A stretch of 64,000 bases of DNA from Streptomyces sp. SLBN-118 (lineage in GTDB: Bacteria; Actinomycetota; Actinomycetes; Streptomycetales; Streptomycetaceae), in NCBI RefSeq assembly GCF_006715635.1, contig NZ_VFNP01000001.1, positions 1,984,001 through 2,048,000 on the forward strand, given 5' to 3'. This document shows positions 29,643-39,322 of this stretch, one piece after another (the stretch's first letter is position 1; each line of letters opens with the position of its first letter). A program made the translations under genes and the position numbers. Under the pieces are notes generated by a model. That model made no database searches. It had not been told where the DNA came from and saw only the letters and a program-made list of their open reading frames with translations.

Positions 29643-31637
29643 CTACCTGCCGTCCGCCTTGGCCGAAGCGTCGATCGCAGCCAGCGAACGGCGCACCTGG
29701 TTACGGTCCGTCGTGTACCAGAAGTCGGGCAGCGAAGCCCGCAGATAGCTGCCGTACCGGGCATTGGCCAGCCGCGGGTCGAGGACGGCGACGACGCCCC
29801 GGTCGCCCGTGGCGCGGACGAGACGGCCAGCGCCCTGGGCCATCAACAGGGCGGCGTGCGTGGCGGCGACGGCCATGAAGCCATTGCCGCCCGCCTCCTC
29901 CACAGCCTTCTGCCGGGCGCTCATCAGCGGGTCGTCGGGGCGTGGGAACGGGATCCGGTCCATCACCACCAGCTGACAGCTGGCCCCCGGCACATCCACG
30001 CCCTGCCACAGAGAGAGGGTGCCGAACAGGCAGGTCTCCGGGTCGGCGGCGAAGGCCTTGATCAGCTCGCCCAGCGTCTCCTCGCCCTGGAGAAGGATCG
30101 GCTTGTGGATCCTGCCGCGCAGTTCCTCGGCCGCCGCCTGGGCGGCACGCATCGAGGAGAAGAGACCGAGCGTACGACCGCCGGCCGCCTCGACCAGTTC
30201 GGCGAGCTCGTCCACCATGTCGCCGCGGGAGCCTTCCCGGCCGGGCGTCGCCAGCTGGCGGGCGACGTAGAGGATGCCCTGCTTCGGATAGTCGAAGGGC
30301 GAGCCGACGTCGAGCCCCTTCCACTGCGGGCTCGTGACCTCGGCCCCTTCGCCCGTCGCCGCTTCCGCTGTGCCCTCGGGGGCCAGGCCGAGCGAGGCCC
30401 CGACTCCGTTGAAATCACCGCCGAGCTTGAGCGTGGCCGAAGTCAGCACCACCGAGCGCTCCGCGAAGAGCTTCTCGCGCAGCAGACCGGAGACAGAGAG
30501 AGGTGCCACCCGCAGGGACGCACCGAAACGATCGTGTCGCTCGTACCAGACGACGTCGTACTCGGAGCCCTGCGTGATGCGCTCGGTGACGTCGTGGATG
30601 TTCTCGACGGACGCGAGCGCTTGCTTGCGGACGGCGTCCTCGTCCTGGACCGACTTGTCACGGGTGCTGCCGAGGGCCGAGATGACCGTGCGTGCCGCGT
30701 CGCGCAGCGCCATCAGCGAGTATCCGAGATCCTCGGGGATCTCCTCGAGCCGACCGGGGAGCGCGAGCTCCATCACCCGCTCGAAGATCTCGGACGCCGT
30801 CTGCAGAGCGTCCGCCGCCTTCTCGTTGACCAGCTTGGCGGCGCGGCGCACGGCGCGGTTGACCTGGCCGGGGGTGAGCTCGCCGGTCGCCACGCCGGTC
30901 ACCCGGGAGACCAGCTCATGGGCCTCGTCGACGATCAGCACCTCGTGCTGCGGGAGCACCGGGGCGCCCTCGATCGCGTCGATCGCGAGAAGGGCGTGGT
31001 TCGTGACCACGACATCGGCCAGCTTCGCCCGCTCGCGGGCCGCCTCGGCGAAGCATTCCGCGCCGTATGCGCACTTCGACGCCCCCAGGCACTCCCGGGA
31101 CGAGACGGAGACCTGGGACCAGGCCCGGTCGGAGACGCCAGGGGTGAGATCGTCGCGGTCCCCCGTCTCGGTCTCGTCGGCCCAGTCTCGCATCCGGAGC
31201 AGATCCTGCCCGAGCTTGCTGGTGGGTGCGGCGGCCTCGAACTGATCGAAGAGGCCGTCCTCCTCTTCCTGCGGCACTCCCTCGTGGAGGCGGTGCAGAC
31301 ACAGATAGTTGGAACGCCCCTTGAGCATGGCGAACTCCGGCCGCCGGCGCAGCAGCGGGTGCAGCGCCTCGACCGTCCGCGGAAGATCACGCTCCACGAG
31401 TTGCCGCTGCAGGGCGAGGGTGGCCGTGGCCACCACAACACGCTCACCATGTGCCAGGGCAGGCACCAGATAACCGAGCGACTTTCCGGTGCCGGTCCCG
31501 GCCTGGACAAGCAGGTGGGAATTGTTGTCGACCGCTTCGGCGACAGCCTCGGCCATGGTGACCTGGCCTGGCCGTTCCACGCCACCGACGGCGGTGACGG
31601 CGGCGTGGAGGAGCTCGGGGAGGGATGGCTTCGTCAT
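29643..31637 (-). CDS. DinG/XPD-type ATP-dependent DNA helicase
   Basis: 664 residues. Walker A is QAGTGTGKSLGYLVP at about 44-58 and the DEAH box is LIVDEAHELVSR. Four cysteines between them (NYLCLHRL; ECLGASKCAYGAECF) fit the 4Fe-4S cluster of the XPD/DinG group. The C-terminal helicase motifs include SLWQGVDVPGA and QGAGRLVRA. It unwinds DNA 5' to 3', resolving damaged or R-loop structures. It is convergent with lexA, an association seen across streptomycetes. Confidence 0.92.
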   Translation of the reverse strand: MTKPSLPELLHAAVTAVGGVERPGQVTMAEAVAEAVDNNSHLLVQAGTGTGKSLGYLVPALAHGERVVVATATLALQRQLVERDLPRTVEALHPLLRRRPEFAMLKGRSNYLCLHRLHEGVPQEEEDGLFDQFEAAAPTSKLGQDLLRMRDWADETETGDRDDLTPGVSDRAWSQVSVSSRECLGASKCAYGAECFAEAARERAKLADVVVTNHALLAIDAIEGAPVLPQHEVLIVDEAHELVSRVTGVATGELTPGQVNRAVRRAAKLVNEKAADALQTASEIFERVMELALPGRLEEIPEDLGYSLMALRDAARTVISALGSTRDKSVQDEDAVRKQALASVENIHDVTERITQGSEYDVVWYERHDRFGASLRVAPLSVSGLLREKLFAERSVVLTSATLKLGGDFNGVGASLGLAPEGTAEAATGEGAEVTSPQWKGLDVGSPFDYPKQGILYVARQLATPGREGSRGDMVDELAELVEAAGGRTLGLFSSMRAAQAAAEELRGRIHKPILLQGEETLGELIKAFAADPETCLFGTLSLWQGVDVPGASCQLVVMDRIPFPRPDDPLMSARQKAVEEAGGNGFMAVAATHAALLMAQGAGRLVRATGDRGVVAVLDPRLANARYGSYLRASLPDFWYTTDRNQVRRSLAAIDASAKADGR

Positions 31638-31686
31638 AGCCAGTCCACCCTACGGGGCGCCACTGACAGCCCGGTCCAGGATCCGT

Positions 31687-33498
31687 TCATCGGGCCGGGC
31701 TCAGCGGATTGGGAACCCTGCCGTGGACTGCTGCATGAGGACGGTCGGGGCGGTCACGGTAGCCGTCCAGATGCAGCCGGTTGCGGTTGAGACACAGGCG
31801 CTCGATGTCCGGTGTGAGCAGGTCGAACATCTCGAAGCGCTCCTTGAGCTGCGGGAAGCGGGCCTGATAGCGCAGGATCTCCGCCCGTACGAGCGAGAAG
31901 AACTCCTCCTCCGGCACAACCAGTTGCTCTTCACACAGAGGTGCGAGGAAGCGGAAGACACCGACGAAGAGCCCAGAGTGGATGAATTGCGTCAGGAAGG
32001 CGGGCTCCTCGGTCAGAAGCGTCTCGCGTACGTCCTCGGGCATGGAGTCGTGCTCGGGGAGCGGCTGGGCACTGACGTTGACGTCGTCGACGAAGTCCTT
32101 GATCGCCAGACGGACCGGTACGTCGTGCTCGTCATGGACGACGATGGCGTTCTCGCCGTGAGGGGAGAAGACGGTGCCGTAGCGGTAGAGGAAGTGCAGC
32201 AGGGGCGGGAGCAGCGCCGAGAAGAGCCGCCGGAGCCAGACCGCGGGAGCGAGGCCGCTGCGGGAGACCAGCTCGGCAGTGAAGGACCGGCCCTCACGGT
32301 CGACGTGCAGCAGTGAGGCGAGAGTGCGCGCCCGCTCGCCGGGGGCGAGACGGGGCTGCAAGGGCTCGCGCCAGATCGCGCCGAGGAGTTCCTTGTACTG
32401 GTACGGCACCTCGGGGAGGTGGTCGTACAAGGGGTGCTCGACGGTGACCGATGCGACTTCGCCGAGCAGGATCACGCCACACTCGTCGCGCAGAAACGGG
32501 TCGGTGTCGCGCAGTCCATGAACCCAGCAGGTCACGGCGGGAGCGGCGAGGGTCCGCTCGGTGGGCAGGCCGCGCCAGACCAGGGTGTTCAGGATGGACA
32601 GCGGCAGCTTCACGGTGTGCCGGTCGGTGCGGTCCAGGTTCACGAAGGTGCGGATGGACTGCTGCGGCAGCCGCAGATCACCGTCCGTGGGGAGCGGAAC
32701 GATGGCTCCGTGTGCGATCACGGGGGCGAAGAGAGGCAGGAGCACCTCGTCCCACTGCCAGGGATGTACGGGGAGATAGAGATACCCGTCGGGGTCGAGG
32801 CCCTTGGCGCGCAGCACGGCGGCGAAGGACGCGGCGACGGGCGCGTCCAGCTCACGTGCGTACAGATCCTCGGGGCGGGACAGCCCGCAGACGCCTCGGT
32901 AGGCGGCGAGGCTGGAGCTGACCGCGATCCACGGGAGCTGGGCGGGCCGGCGGGACTCGGGCGACCAGCGGGCGGTGTCCGTGGCGGAGAAACCGATGCG
33001 TCCCTTGTTGAGGACGATCCATGGGTGGCCGGTCTGGTGGCCTTCGAGTTCGGCGTAGCCGAGGTCGGCGAGCTCCCGCGCGGTGAGTGCGTCGTGGTCG
33101 AGTCCGGTGTCGGAGACGAGGGTCGTGCTCAGCTCGCGGAGGAGATGGCCGAGGGTGGGGCCGTCGACGGCGAGCCGCTCGCGGGCCCGGACGAGGAACG
33201 CGAGCGGGTCGGTGAAGGGCCGGCCCTCGTGCTCGATGGAATCCGGATCGACTCGCCAGCTTCCGTACGCTCCGCGCCGGGCCCGGAAGGAGATGCTGCC
33301 ACCGTCGTCCAGAGCGAGTGTGTAGCGGGCGGGGGACGCCGGGACCGGCTCGATGATCTCTTCGTAGGCGAACTCCCCGAGCATTTTGGCGAGGAGGCGC
33401 CCGGCCGCCCGGTCCCAGGTCCCCGGGGTCAGGCCCGGCGGAGCGAAGGGGATCGCGGGTGGCTGTGCGGAGTCGCGGGTGGCAGGGGACTTCGGCAC
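31687..33498 (-). CDS. NIS siderophore synthetase (IucA/IucC family), second of the operon
   Basis: 603 residues from GTG at 33498, chosen for GAGGAGTCCCC; an alternative GTG at 33561 overlaps the upstream stop as GTGA. Family motifs in order: YLPVHPWQWDEVLLP, HTVKLPLSILNTLVWRGLP, and HGENAIVVHD with IKDFVDDVNV in the ATP-grasp-like core, plus the FhuF-like C-terminus. It adenylates a carboxylate (citrate or a citryl intermediate) and couples it to an amine or hydroxylamine. The motif set is like IucC/RhbF, the later step. Confidence 0.92.
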   Translation of the reverse strand: MPKSPATRDSAQPPAIPFAPPGLTPGTWDRAAGRLLAKMLGEFAYEEIIEPVPASPARYTLALDDGGSISFRARRGAYGSWRVDPDSIEHEGRPFTDPLAFLVRARERLAVDGPTLGHLLRELSTTLVSDTGLDHDALTARELADLGYAELEGHQTGHPWIVLNKGRIGFSATDTARWSPESRRPAQLPWIAVSSSLAAYRGVCGLSRPEDLYARELDAPVAASFAAVLRAKGLDPDGYLYLPVHPWQWDEVLLPLFAPVIAHGAIVPLPTDGDLRLPQQSIRTFVNLDRTDRHTVKLPLSILNTLVWRGLPTERTLAAPAVTCWVHGLRDTDPFLRDECGVILLGEVASVTVEHPLYDHLPEVPYQYKELLGAIWREPLQPRLAPGERARTLASLLHVDREGRSFTAELVSRSGLAPAVWLRRLFSALLPPLLHFLYRYGTVFSPHGENAIVVHDEHDVPVRLAIKDFVDDVNVSAQPLPEHDSMPEDVRETLLTEEPAFLTQFIHSGLFVGVFRFLAPLCEEQLVVPEEEFFSLVRAEILRYQARFPQLKERFEMFDLLTPDIERLCLNRNRLHLDGYRDRPDRPHAAVHGRVPNPLSPAR

Positions 33499-33557
33499 GG
33501 GGACTCCTCGGGTGGAACCGATGCGGGTCGAGCGGTGCACGTGGGGCGGCGGGTCGC

Positions 33558-34295
33558 TCACAGCAGGATGCGAAGCGCGCGATCTCGGACCATGAGGGCA
33601 GCTCGCTTGTCGGGGAGGTCGACTTCGGCGGAGAAGCGGAAGCCGGCGCTCAGAAAGGCGGACACGGAAGGGGTGTTGCGCAGATCGGGTTCCGCGATGA
33701 CGCGTGCACAGCGGGGGCGATGGTCGAGGACCAGGTCGGCCACTGCTCTGAGGAGGGCCGAGCCGACACCGCGGCCGCGGTCGGCGACGCCGCCGATGAG
33801 CAGGTGGATGCCGGTGTCATGGGGACGAGCCGGATAGTGCCGCGCGAGCTGGTCGAGGTCGGCGCGGTAGATCTCGAAGTAGCTCATGGGGATGCCGTCG
33901 AGGACACCGAGGCAGGGGACGCTCCGGCCGTCGCCGTCGAGCTGCTTGCGCAGATGGGCGGCCGTGACGGAGAGGGGGCCCGCCAGTTCCCAGAAGGCGG
34001 CCACGGCCGGGTCGTTCATCCAGCGGCTGATGAGCGCCACGTCGCGTTCGATGTGTGCGGGAACGAGCTGCAAGGAACCCGCGGAGGTGGCGGCGGGACC
34101 CCAGTCGGCGGGGGTGCCGAGCAGATCACCGGCTGCCGCGGCCTCCGACTCGTCGCAGTCCGCCGACGGCTTGCCCTCCCGGAAGAGCGCGAGGAGTTCA
34201 TCAGGGATGCGCAGGTCCAAGGTGTCCTCGGCACCTGCGCCGAGCGGGGTTGGCGGACCGGCTCCGGTGTCGGTGCTCGCGTCGGTGGGGGACAC
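33558..34295 (-). CDS. Siderophore acyltransferase (GNAT, IucB/RhbD type)
   Basis: 245 residues from GTG with GAGGAGAGCG upstream. Residues 1-70 are a variable, acidic extension. The GNAT domain of the Acetyltransf_8 type follows from about 75: LVPAHIERDVALISRWMNDP, the acetyl-CoA loop GVADRGRGVGSALLRA, and RVIAEPDLRNTPSVSAFLSAGF (partial). In aerobactin-like pathways it acetylates N-hydroxylysine or N-hydroxydiaminopropane. It sits between the two synthetase genes with tight spacing. Confidence 0.9.
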   Translation of the reverse strand: MSPTDASTDTGAGPPTPLGAGAEDTLDLRIPDELLALFREGKPSADCDESEAAAAGDLLGTPADWGPAATSAGSLQLVPAHIERDVALISRWMNDPAVAAFWELAGPLSVTAAHLRKQLDGDGRSVPCLGVLDGIPMSYFEIYRADLDQLARHYPARPHDTGIHLLIGGVADRGRGVGSALLRAVADLVLDHRPRCARVIAEPDLRNTPSVSAFLSAGFRFSAEVDLPDKRAALMVRDRALRILL

Positions 34296-34330
34296 AGTGG
34301 CGCTCTCCTCTCACAGGTCGGTCGTGTGGC

Positions 34331-36238
34331 TCAGGAACGGAGGGGGTTGGTGATCGTGACGTAGACGGACTGGGTGTCGACGGGACCGACGAGCTCGTCG
34401 AGGCCGCGCAGCCGGGTGAGCAGATTGGCCTTGGAGCGCAGAGTGGGGGCCTGAAGGAGCTGCGCCGGCAGGGGCGAGCCGAGCCCCGCCGTCGCCGTGA
34501 GGAACTGCCGGAAGGCGGCGAGGAGTACGCGCTCGTCTGCCAGGCGCTGCGAGCCGAAGGCTCCGATCAGGCCGAAGACGTTGTTGATGCCGAGGTAGTA
34601 GGCGAACCGCTCGTCGGTCACGTCGTCGGAGACGAAGGTGTCGCTGGCCGAGCCGATGCCGGGAAGACGGCGTTCCAGGTCGTCGCGGTGGGACTCGCGG
34701 AAGTAGTAACCCTGGTTGTCCCGGTAGCGGCCGCCGACGGGCCAGCCGTCGGGGTCGAGGATCACCAGGGTGTTCTGCTGGTGGGCTTCGAGGGCGATGC
34801 CCACCGTGGCGTCCAGCCAGAGCACCGGGCGTACGACGTGGTCGAGGTAGCGCAGGAACCACTCGGCCGCGATCGCTCCGATGGGCCGGCCGGTGCGTGC
34901 GGAGAGCCGGGCCACGATGTCGGCGAGGCGTGAGTGCATGCCGGGGCGGCCCGGCCAGGGGCGGGGTGCGGTCAGTCCCGCGATGCAGACGGCGTCGTCT
35001 CCCCGGCCGAAGGGGTTGTGGCGCAGCATGACGTCGAGTCCGGGCACCGGTTCGCCGTCGGTGGTGTCGACGGCGAGCCAGGCGGGGTCTCGCACGATGT
35101 CGAAGCCGGGGTGTGCGGACTGCCACTGCTTGGCGAGTCCGGTGCGCAGGAGACGGTGGACCTCCACGCCGCGGTGGAGTTCCTTGCGGAGGTTCTCGCG
35201 ACGGGAGTTGGTGATGCGTACGCCGAGGGACAGCTTGAGCATGGCCGGGGCGCCTGGACGGTGAACGGTGCGGACCGACGAGGTGGGGTACCAGAGGTTT
35301 CCACAGGGCCCGAGGTCGTGAAGGAGACCGGCGTCGAGGAGGGCGGTGACGGTGAGGCGGTGCCTTACTTCGCGAGCCTGCCAGGGGTGAAGCGGCAAGG
35401 GAACGGTGTGGTCGGGAAGTTGGAGGCCCCCGCAGAGGCGCGCGGCGAGCTGCTCGGCCGGCAGGGTGCGGCCCTGTTCGGTCCACGCCGAATCGGTGGC
35501 CAGTACCGACCGGTCGACGGCCATCCAGTGAAGGGGGAAAGAGCCGCGCAGCTCAGGTGAGTAGCGCTCGGCTTCGGCGTCGGAGAGGCCTTCACGGCTC
35601 TTGGGTGCCGGGTGCAGCGGGTGGCCGAGCAGGAGCGACTGCTCGGCGGTGAGGAAGAGGTCGGCTTCGGCACCGGGCTCGGGGTGGGCGCGGCGGTCGG
35701 TGATGAAGTCGGCGGTGTGTCGTACGGAGTCGGCGACCCGGCCTGCCAGGTCACCGACTTCACTCTGGCCCGCCTCCCGGCCGAGGAGGGCTGCGACGGT
35801 GACGGCGTCGGCGGTCGGCGCGTCGCGCAGTGCTCCTTCGAGAGCAGGCGGACCGAAGCGGTGCCAGCCGCCGGCCGACCAGTAGAGGACGGGGACGAGC
35901 AGTGCGGTACCGGTGGCATGCAGCGGGATGCGCAGGGTGTGTCCGTCGGGCTTGGCGAGGTTGCTCTCCCGTACCCAGCAGCGGAGCAGGTTCTCGACAC
36001 CTGCCGCGTCCGCGGCGCGGTAAGGATCCGGGTGGTCGAGGTGCTCGACGGCTCCCGCTGCCGCCGGCGGGCCGAGCGTGGGAGCGGTGATGTGCTGGTC
36101 GGTGTGACCCCCTGTCTGCTGGCGCGGCACCGTCGCCGACCCGGCCGTGGTGGGGTGGCGGCGTCCGCTCTGTCCACAGTGGTCGGCGGTGGGGCGGCCG
36201 TCGGCCCCGGGCACTTCGGGTGCGGGAGTGGTGTTCAC
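34331..36238 (-). CDS. NIS siderophore synthetase (IucA/IucC family), first of the operon
   Basis: 635 residues from GTG with AGAAGGAAGACCC upstream. The first 70 residues are a disordered extension. Motifs: PLPLHPWQAREVRHR, KLSLGVRITNSRREN, ALEAHQQNTLVIL and GGRYRDNQGYYF. The EAHxQN and RDNQG forms match the IucA/RhbC class that acts on citrate first. It lies 24 bp after the aminotransferase stop, so the four genes form one operon. Iron control is expected but only a half iron box was seen upstream. Confidence 0.92.
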   Translation of the reverse strand: MNTTPAPEVPGADGRPTADHCGQSGRRHPTTAGSATVPRQQTGGHTDQHITAPTLGPPAAAGAVEHLDHPDPYRAADAAGVENLLRCWVRESNLAKPDGHTLRIPLHATGTALLVPVLYWSAGGWHRFGPPALEGALRDAPTADAVTVAALLGREAGQSEVGDLAGRVADSVRHTADFITDRRAHPEPGAEADLFLTAEQSLLLGHPLHPAPKSREGLSDAEAERYSPELRGSFPLHWMAVDRSVLATDSAWTEQGRTLPAEQLAARLCGGLQLPDHTVPLPLHPWQAREVRHRLTVTALLDAGLLHDLGPCGNLWYPTSSVRTVHRPGAPAMLKLSLGVRITNSRRENLRKELHRGVEVHRLLRTGLAKQWQSAHPGFDIVRDPAWLAVDTTDGEPVPGLDVMLRHNPFGRGDDAVCIAGLTAPRPWPGRPGMHSRLADIVARLSARTGRPIGAIAAEWFLRYLDHVVRPVLWLDATVGIALEAHQQNTLVILDPDGWPVGGRYRDNQGYYFRESHRDDLERRLPGIGSASDTFVSDDVTDERFAYYLGINNVFGLIGAFGSQRLADERVLLAAFRQFLTATAGLGSPLPAQLLQAPTLRSKANLLTRLRGLDELVGPVDTQSVYVTITNPLRS

Positions 36239-36262
36239 GGGTCTTCCTTCTGAGTGTCCGGG

Positions 36263-37639
36263 TCAGCAGGACTGCCCGCTGTCGGTGCGGCGGTGCACCG
36301 AGCGCTCGGCGGCAGCCAGGGCGTCGGCAAAACGGTCGAGGACGGCCACGGCCTGTTCGTCGGTGAGGGTGAGGGGAGGCAGCAGTCGCACGACGCCCGA
36401 GTGGCGTCCGCCGAGTTCGACGATGAGTCCGCGGCTGAGGCACTCCTGCTGGACGGCGGCGGCAAGTGCTGGGGCGGGCGGCGGGACCAGTGCGTCCGGG
36501 GCGGCCGCGTCGGGGTCGACGAGTTCGACGCCGATCATGAGACCCCGCCCGCGTACGTCTCCGATGCACGCGTGGGCGGCGGCCAGGCCTTGCAGGCGGC
36601 CCAGCATGCGTGCGCCGAGGGTCGCGGCACGGTCGGCGAGCCGGTTCTCGCGCACGAAGGCGAGGGTGGCCGCACCCGCCGCCATCGCGAGCTGGTTGCC
36701 GCGGAAGGTGCCGGCGTGGGCGCCGGGTCGCCAGATGTCGAGTTCGGACCGGTAGACGATCACCGCAAGCGGAAGAGAGCCGCCGATCGCCTTGGAAAGG
36801 ACCATGACATCGGGCACGACACCGCTGTGCTCGACCGCCCAGAAGCTGCCGGTTCGACCGACCCCTGTCTGCACCTCGTCGGCGATCAGGGGGATGGAGC
36901 GGGCGGCGGTGATCTGCCGCATCCTGCGCATCCATGTGTCGGGGGCGGGGATGACTCCGCCCTCTCCCTGCACCGGTTCCAGGATCATGCCGGCGGGCCT
37001 GGGCACCCCGCCCTTGGGGTCGTCGAGGAGGCTCTCGGTCCAGCGGGCGCCGAGTTCGGCGCCGCGCTCGCCGCCGATCCCGAAAGGACAACGGTAGTTG
37101 TGCGGGAATGGCAGCCGGGTCACCCGTACGTCGGTGGCACCTCCCGAGGCTCCGAGCGCTCCGGCCGTCATGCCGTGGTAGGCGCCGGTGAAGGACAGAA
37201 GGCCGGTGCGGCCGGTCGCGGTGCGGACGAGTTTGAGAGCCGCCTCGACCGCGTCCGTGCCGGCGGGCCCGCAGAACTGAATGCGGGCGTCGTCGGCCAA
37301 CTCCCGTGGCAGCGTGGCGAACAGCTCGGTGGTGAAAGTGTCCTTGACCGGTGTGGCGAGGTCCAGGACATGCAGCGGCGCCCCGGAGTCGATCACCTTC
37401 CTGATCGCTTCGAGGACCACGGGATGGTTGTGTCCGAGTGCCAGAGTCCCCGCCCCCGAGAGGCAGTCGAGATAGCGCCGGCCGTCCGCTCCCTCGATCG
37501 TCAGCCCGCGCGCACGTACGGGAACGATCGGCAGCGAGCGCGCGTACGTACGGGCCGCGGACTCTCGCAGCGACTGCCGTCGCAGGATCGACTCATGTAC
37601 GGCGAGTGGTGCCACCGGAGCAGGTTCGGTCACGGCCAC
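36263..37639 (-). CDS. Diaminobutyrate-2-oxoglutarate aminotransferase (class III, RhbA type)
   Basis: 458 residues from GTG at 37639 (GGGAGGACC upstream); the frame is open to 37786. PLP-fold features: LSGAGTLALGHNHPVV, the PLP-stacking region FTGAYHGMT, Asp in IADEVQTGVGRTG and the Schiff-base Lys in LSKAIGGSLPLAV. It converts aspartate semialdehyde to L-2,4-diaminobutyrate. As the first gene of the NIS operon it supplies the diamine precursor. No decarboxylase gene that would convert it to 1,3-diaminopropane is present here. Confidence 0.92.
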   Translation of the reverse strand: MAVTEPAPVAPLAVHESILRRQSLRESAARTYARSLPIVPVRARGLTIEGADGRRYLDCLSGAGTLALGHNHPVVLEAIRKVIDSGAPLHVLDLATPVKDTFTTELFATLPRELADDARIQFCGPAGTDAVEAALKLVRTATGRTGLLSFTGAYHGMTAGALGASGGATDVRVTRLPFPHNYRCPFGIGGERGAELGARWTESLLDDPKGGVPRPAGMILEPVQGEGGVIPAPDTWMRRMRQITAARSIPLIADEVQTGVGRTGSFWAVEHSGVVPDVMVLSKAIGGSLPLAVIVYRSELDIWRPGAHAGTFRGNQLAMAAGAATLAFVRENRLADRAATLGARMLGRLQGLAAAHACIGDVRGRGLMIGVELVDPDAAAPDALVPPPAPALAAAVQQECLSRGLIVELGGRHSGVVRLLPPLTLTDEQAVAVLDRFADALAAAERSVHRRTDSGQSC

Positions 37640-37709
37640 GGCTGTTGGTCCTCCCGCTGTAACAGTTGCGTTCCACATCGGCACAGCACTGGCACACCCG
37701 CCCGGCCGG

Positions 37710-37728
37710 TCTGAAGGCTGACCTTGCG
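37710..37728 (-). promoter_or_regulatory. Possible iron-box half site upstream of the siderophore operon
   Basis: On the minus strand AAGGTCAGCCTTC contains AGGTCAG-CT, like the left half of the IdeR/DmdR box TTAGGTTAGGCTAACCTAA. The right half is not conserved, so support is weak. Confidence 0.25.
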
Positions 37729-37935
37729 TACTCCGTACGTACCAACGACGCCGGAAGCCGGAGATCACGGGCCATCGGAAGATCATTGCGGGGAGGGAAC
37801 CGCGGACCTGGTGCGCGCCGTCCCCATTGGCACCGGCATAGTGGGGGCCGCGCTCCGGCTCGGGTCACCGGCGCCGGGCGCAATTCAGACGGTCAAATCA
37901 GTTCAGCAGTACTGAAGTCCCAGGGGGATCACGAC

Positions 37936-39111
37936 ATGCGACCCATTCGCCCGACGCTGGCAGCGGCTTCCATCGCCGCCGTCCTCGCGCTGGCTGCCAC
38001 CGCCTGCGGTCCGAGCGAGGACAACGCGGGCGACAAGCCGAGCGCGCCCGCCAGCCAGTCCGCCGACGGCAAGATCACCATCCCGGACGATCTCAAGGAC
38101 CGGCTCAAGGAGCACGGGATCGACCTGGACAAGTGGAAGAACGGCGAGTGGAAGAACTGGGACAAGGACAAGTGGCTGCGTGAGGCGCAGGACTTCGTCA
38201 ACCCGATCATCGAGGGTCTGTGGGACACGGACCGGATGCGTGACGCCGAGAAGCCGCCGGAGAAGCCCGTCGACAATGACATCTCGGGCGACGAGGGTGT
38301 CACCGACCCGACGCCCCCGCCGGTCAACGCGCAGGCCGTGAAGGCTCCGTACCACTCCAACGCCGCCGAGGCCGGAAAGGTCTTCTTCGACGGGCCCGAG
38401 GGTTCGATGGTCTGCTCCGCGACCGTGGTGAAGGACCCCGCACACCCGGGCAAATCCAACCTGGTGTGGACGGCGGGCCACTGCGTGCACGCGGGCAAGA
38501 AGGGCGGCTGGTACCGCAACATCACCTTCGTGCCCGCGTACAACGACAGCGCCAGGCCCACCTCCAAGCTGAGGAAGGCACCGAAGGAGGAGGTGGCTCC
38601 GTACGGCCTGTGGTGGGGCGACTGGGCACAGACCTCCGAGCAGTGGATCTCCCAGGGCGCGGCGACCGGCGGCCAGGGCGCCCCGTTCGACTTCGCCGTG
38701 ATCCATGTCACCCCGGAGAAGGGTGGCACCGGCAAGTCCCTTGAGGAGACGGTCGGTTCGGCGCTTCCGGTGAACTTCAACGCCCCGGCCGTGCCGAAGA
38801 TCGACAGCATGACCGCCACGGGTTACCCGGCGGCGCCGCCGTTCGACGGCCAGAAGCTGTTCCAGTGCTCCGACAAGCCGGGTCGGCTCTCCATCACGGC
38901 CAATGACCCGACGATGTACCGCATCGGCTGCACCATGACCGGCGGTTCCTCCGGTGGCGGCTGGGTGGCCAAGGGCCCGGACGGCAAGCCTGCGCTGGTC
39001 TCCAACACCTCCATCGGACCGGTCACCGCCGGCTGGCTGGCGGGTCCGCGACTGGGCGAAGAGGCCAAGGGCGTCTACAACGCGGTCAGCAAGAAGTACG
39101 CGAGCCAGTAG
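37936..39111 (+). CDS. Lipoprotein trypsin-like serine protease, copy 1
   Basis: 391 residues from ATG at 37936 (CAGGGGGATCACGAC upstream). A lipoprotein signal peptide ends in LAATAC, so the mature Cys is at about residue 25. A charged, Trp-rich segment (HGIDLDKWKNGEWKNWDKD) at about 65-85 is shared with copy 2. The protease domain shows His in WTAGHCVHAG, Asp in FDFAVIHV and Ser in TGGSSGGGW, plus PAYNDS. It resembles the trypsin-like peptidases of the V8/glutamyl-endopeptidase superfamily. It is about 2 kb from, and clearly a paralogue of, the next gene. Confidence 0.9.
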   Translation: MRPIRPTLAAASIAAVLALAATACGPSEDNAGDKPSAPASQSADGKITIPDDLKDRLKEHGIDLDKWKNGEWKNWDKDKWLREAQDFVNPIIEGLWDTDRMRDAEKPPEKPVDNDISGDEGVTDPTPPPVNAQAVKAPYHSNAAEAGKVFFDGPEGSMVCSATVVKDPAHPGKSNLVWTAGHCVHAGKKGGWYRNITFVPAYNDSARPTSKLRKAPKEEVAPYGLWWGDWAQTSEQWISQGAATGGQGAPFDFAVIHVTPEKGGTGKSLEETVGSALPVNFNAPAVPKIDSMTATGYPAAPPFDGQKLFQCSDKPGRLSITANDPTMYRIGCTMTGGSSGGGWVAKGPDGKPALVSNTSIGPVTAGWLAGPRLGEEAKGVYNAVSKKYASQ

Positions 39112-39150
39112 GCGAGTTGCCCCAGGAGGGCATACGCACTCACGGACGGA

Positions 39151-39184
39151 CAGGGGCCCGCGGCCGGTTGGCGGCGGGCCCCTG
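39151..39184 (+). terminator. Hairpin between the protease paralogues
   Basis: Arms CAGGGGCCCGC (39151-39161) and GCGGGCCCCTG (39174-39184), 40 bp after copy 1, so each copy is probably transcribed separately. Confidence 0.75.
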
Positions 39185-39322
39185 CCCGTTGTCTCGTGGA
39201 GACTCCGTGCAGGTGGGGACCCATCTCAACTGCGCGGCGAGGCACCCGCCTAGAGTGGTGCCGCAGCAAGGGGCGGCCCCGGAAGGCCGCCCTTTCGCGT
39301 GACACGTTCATGGCATAAATCA

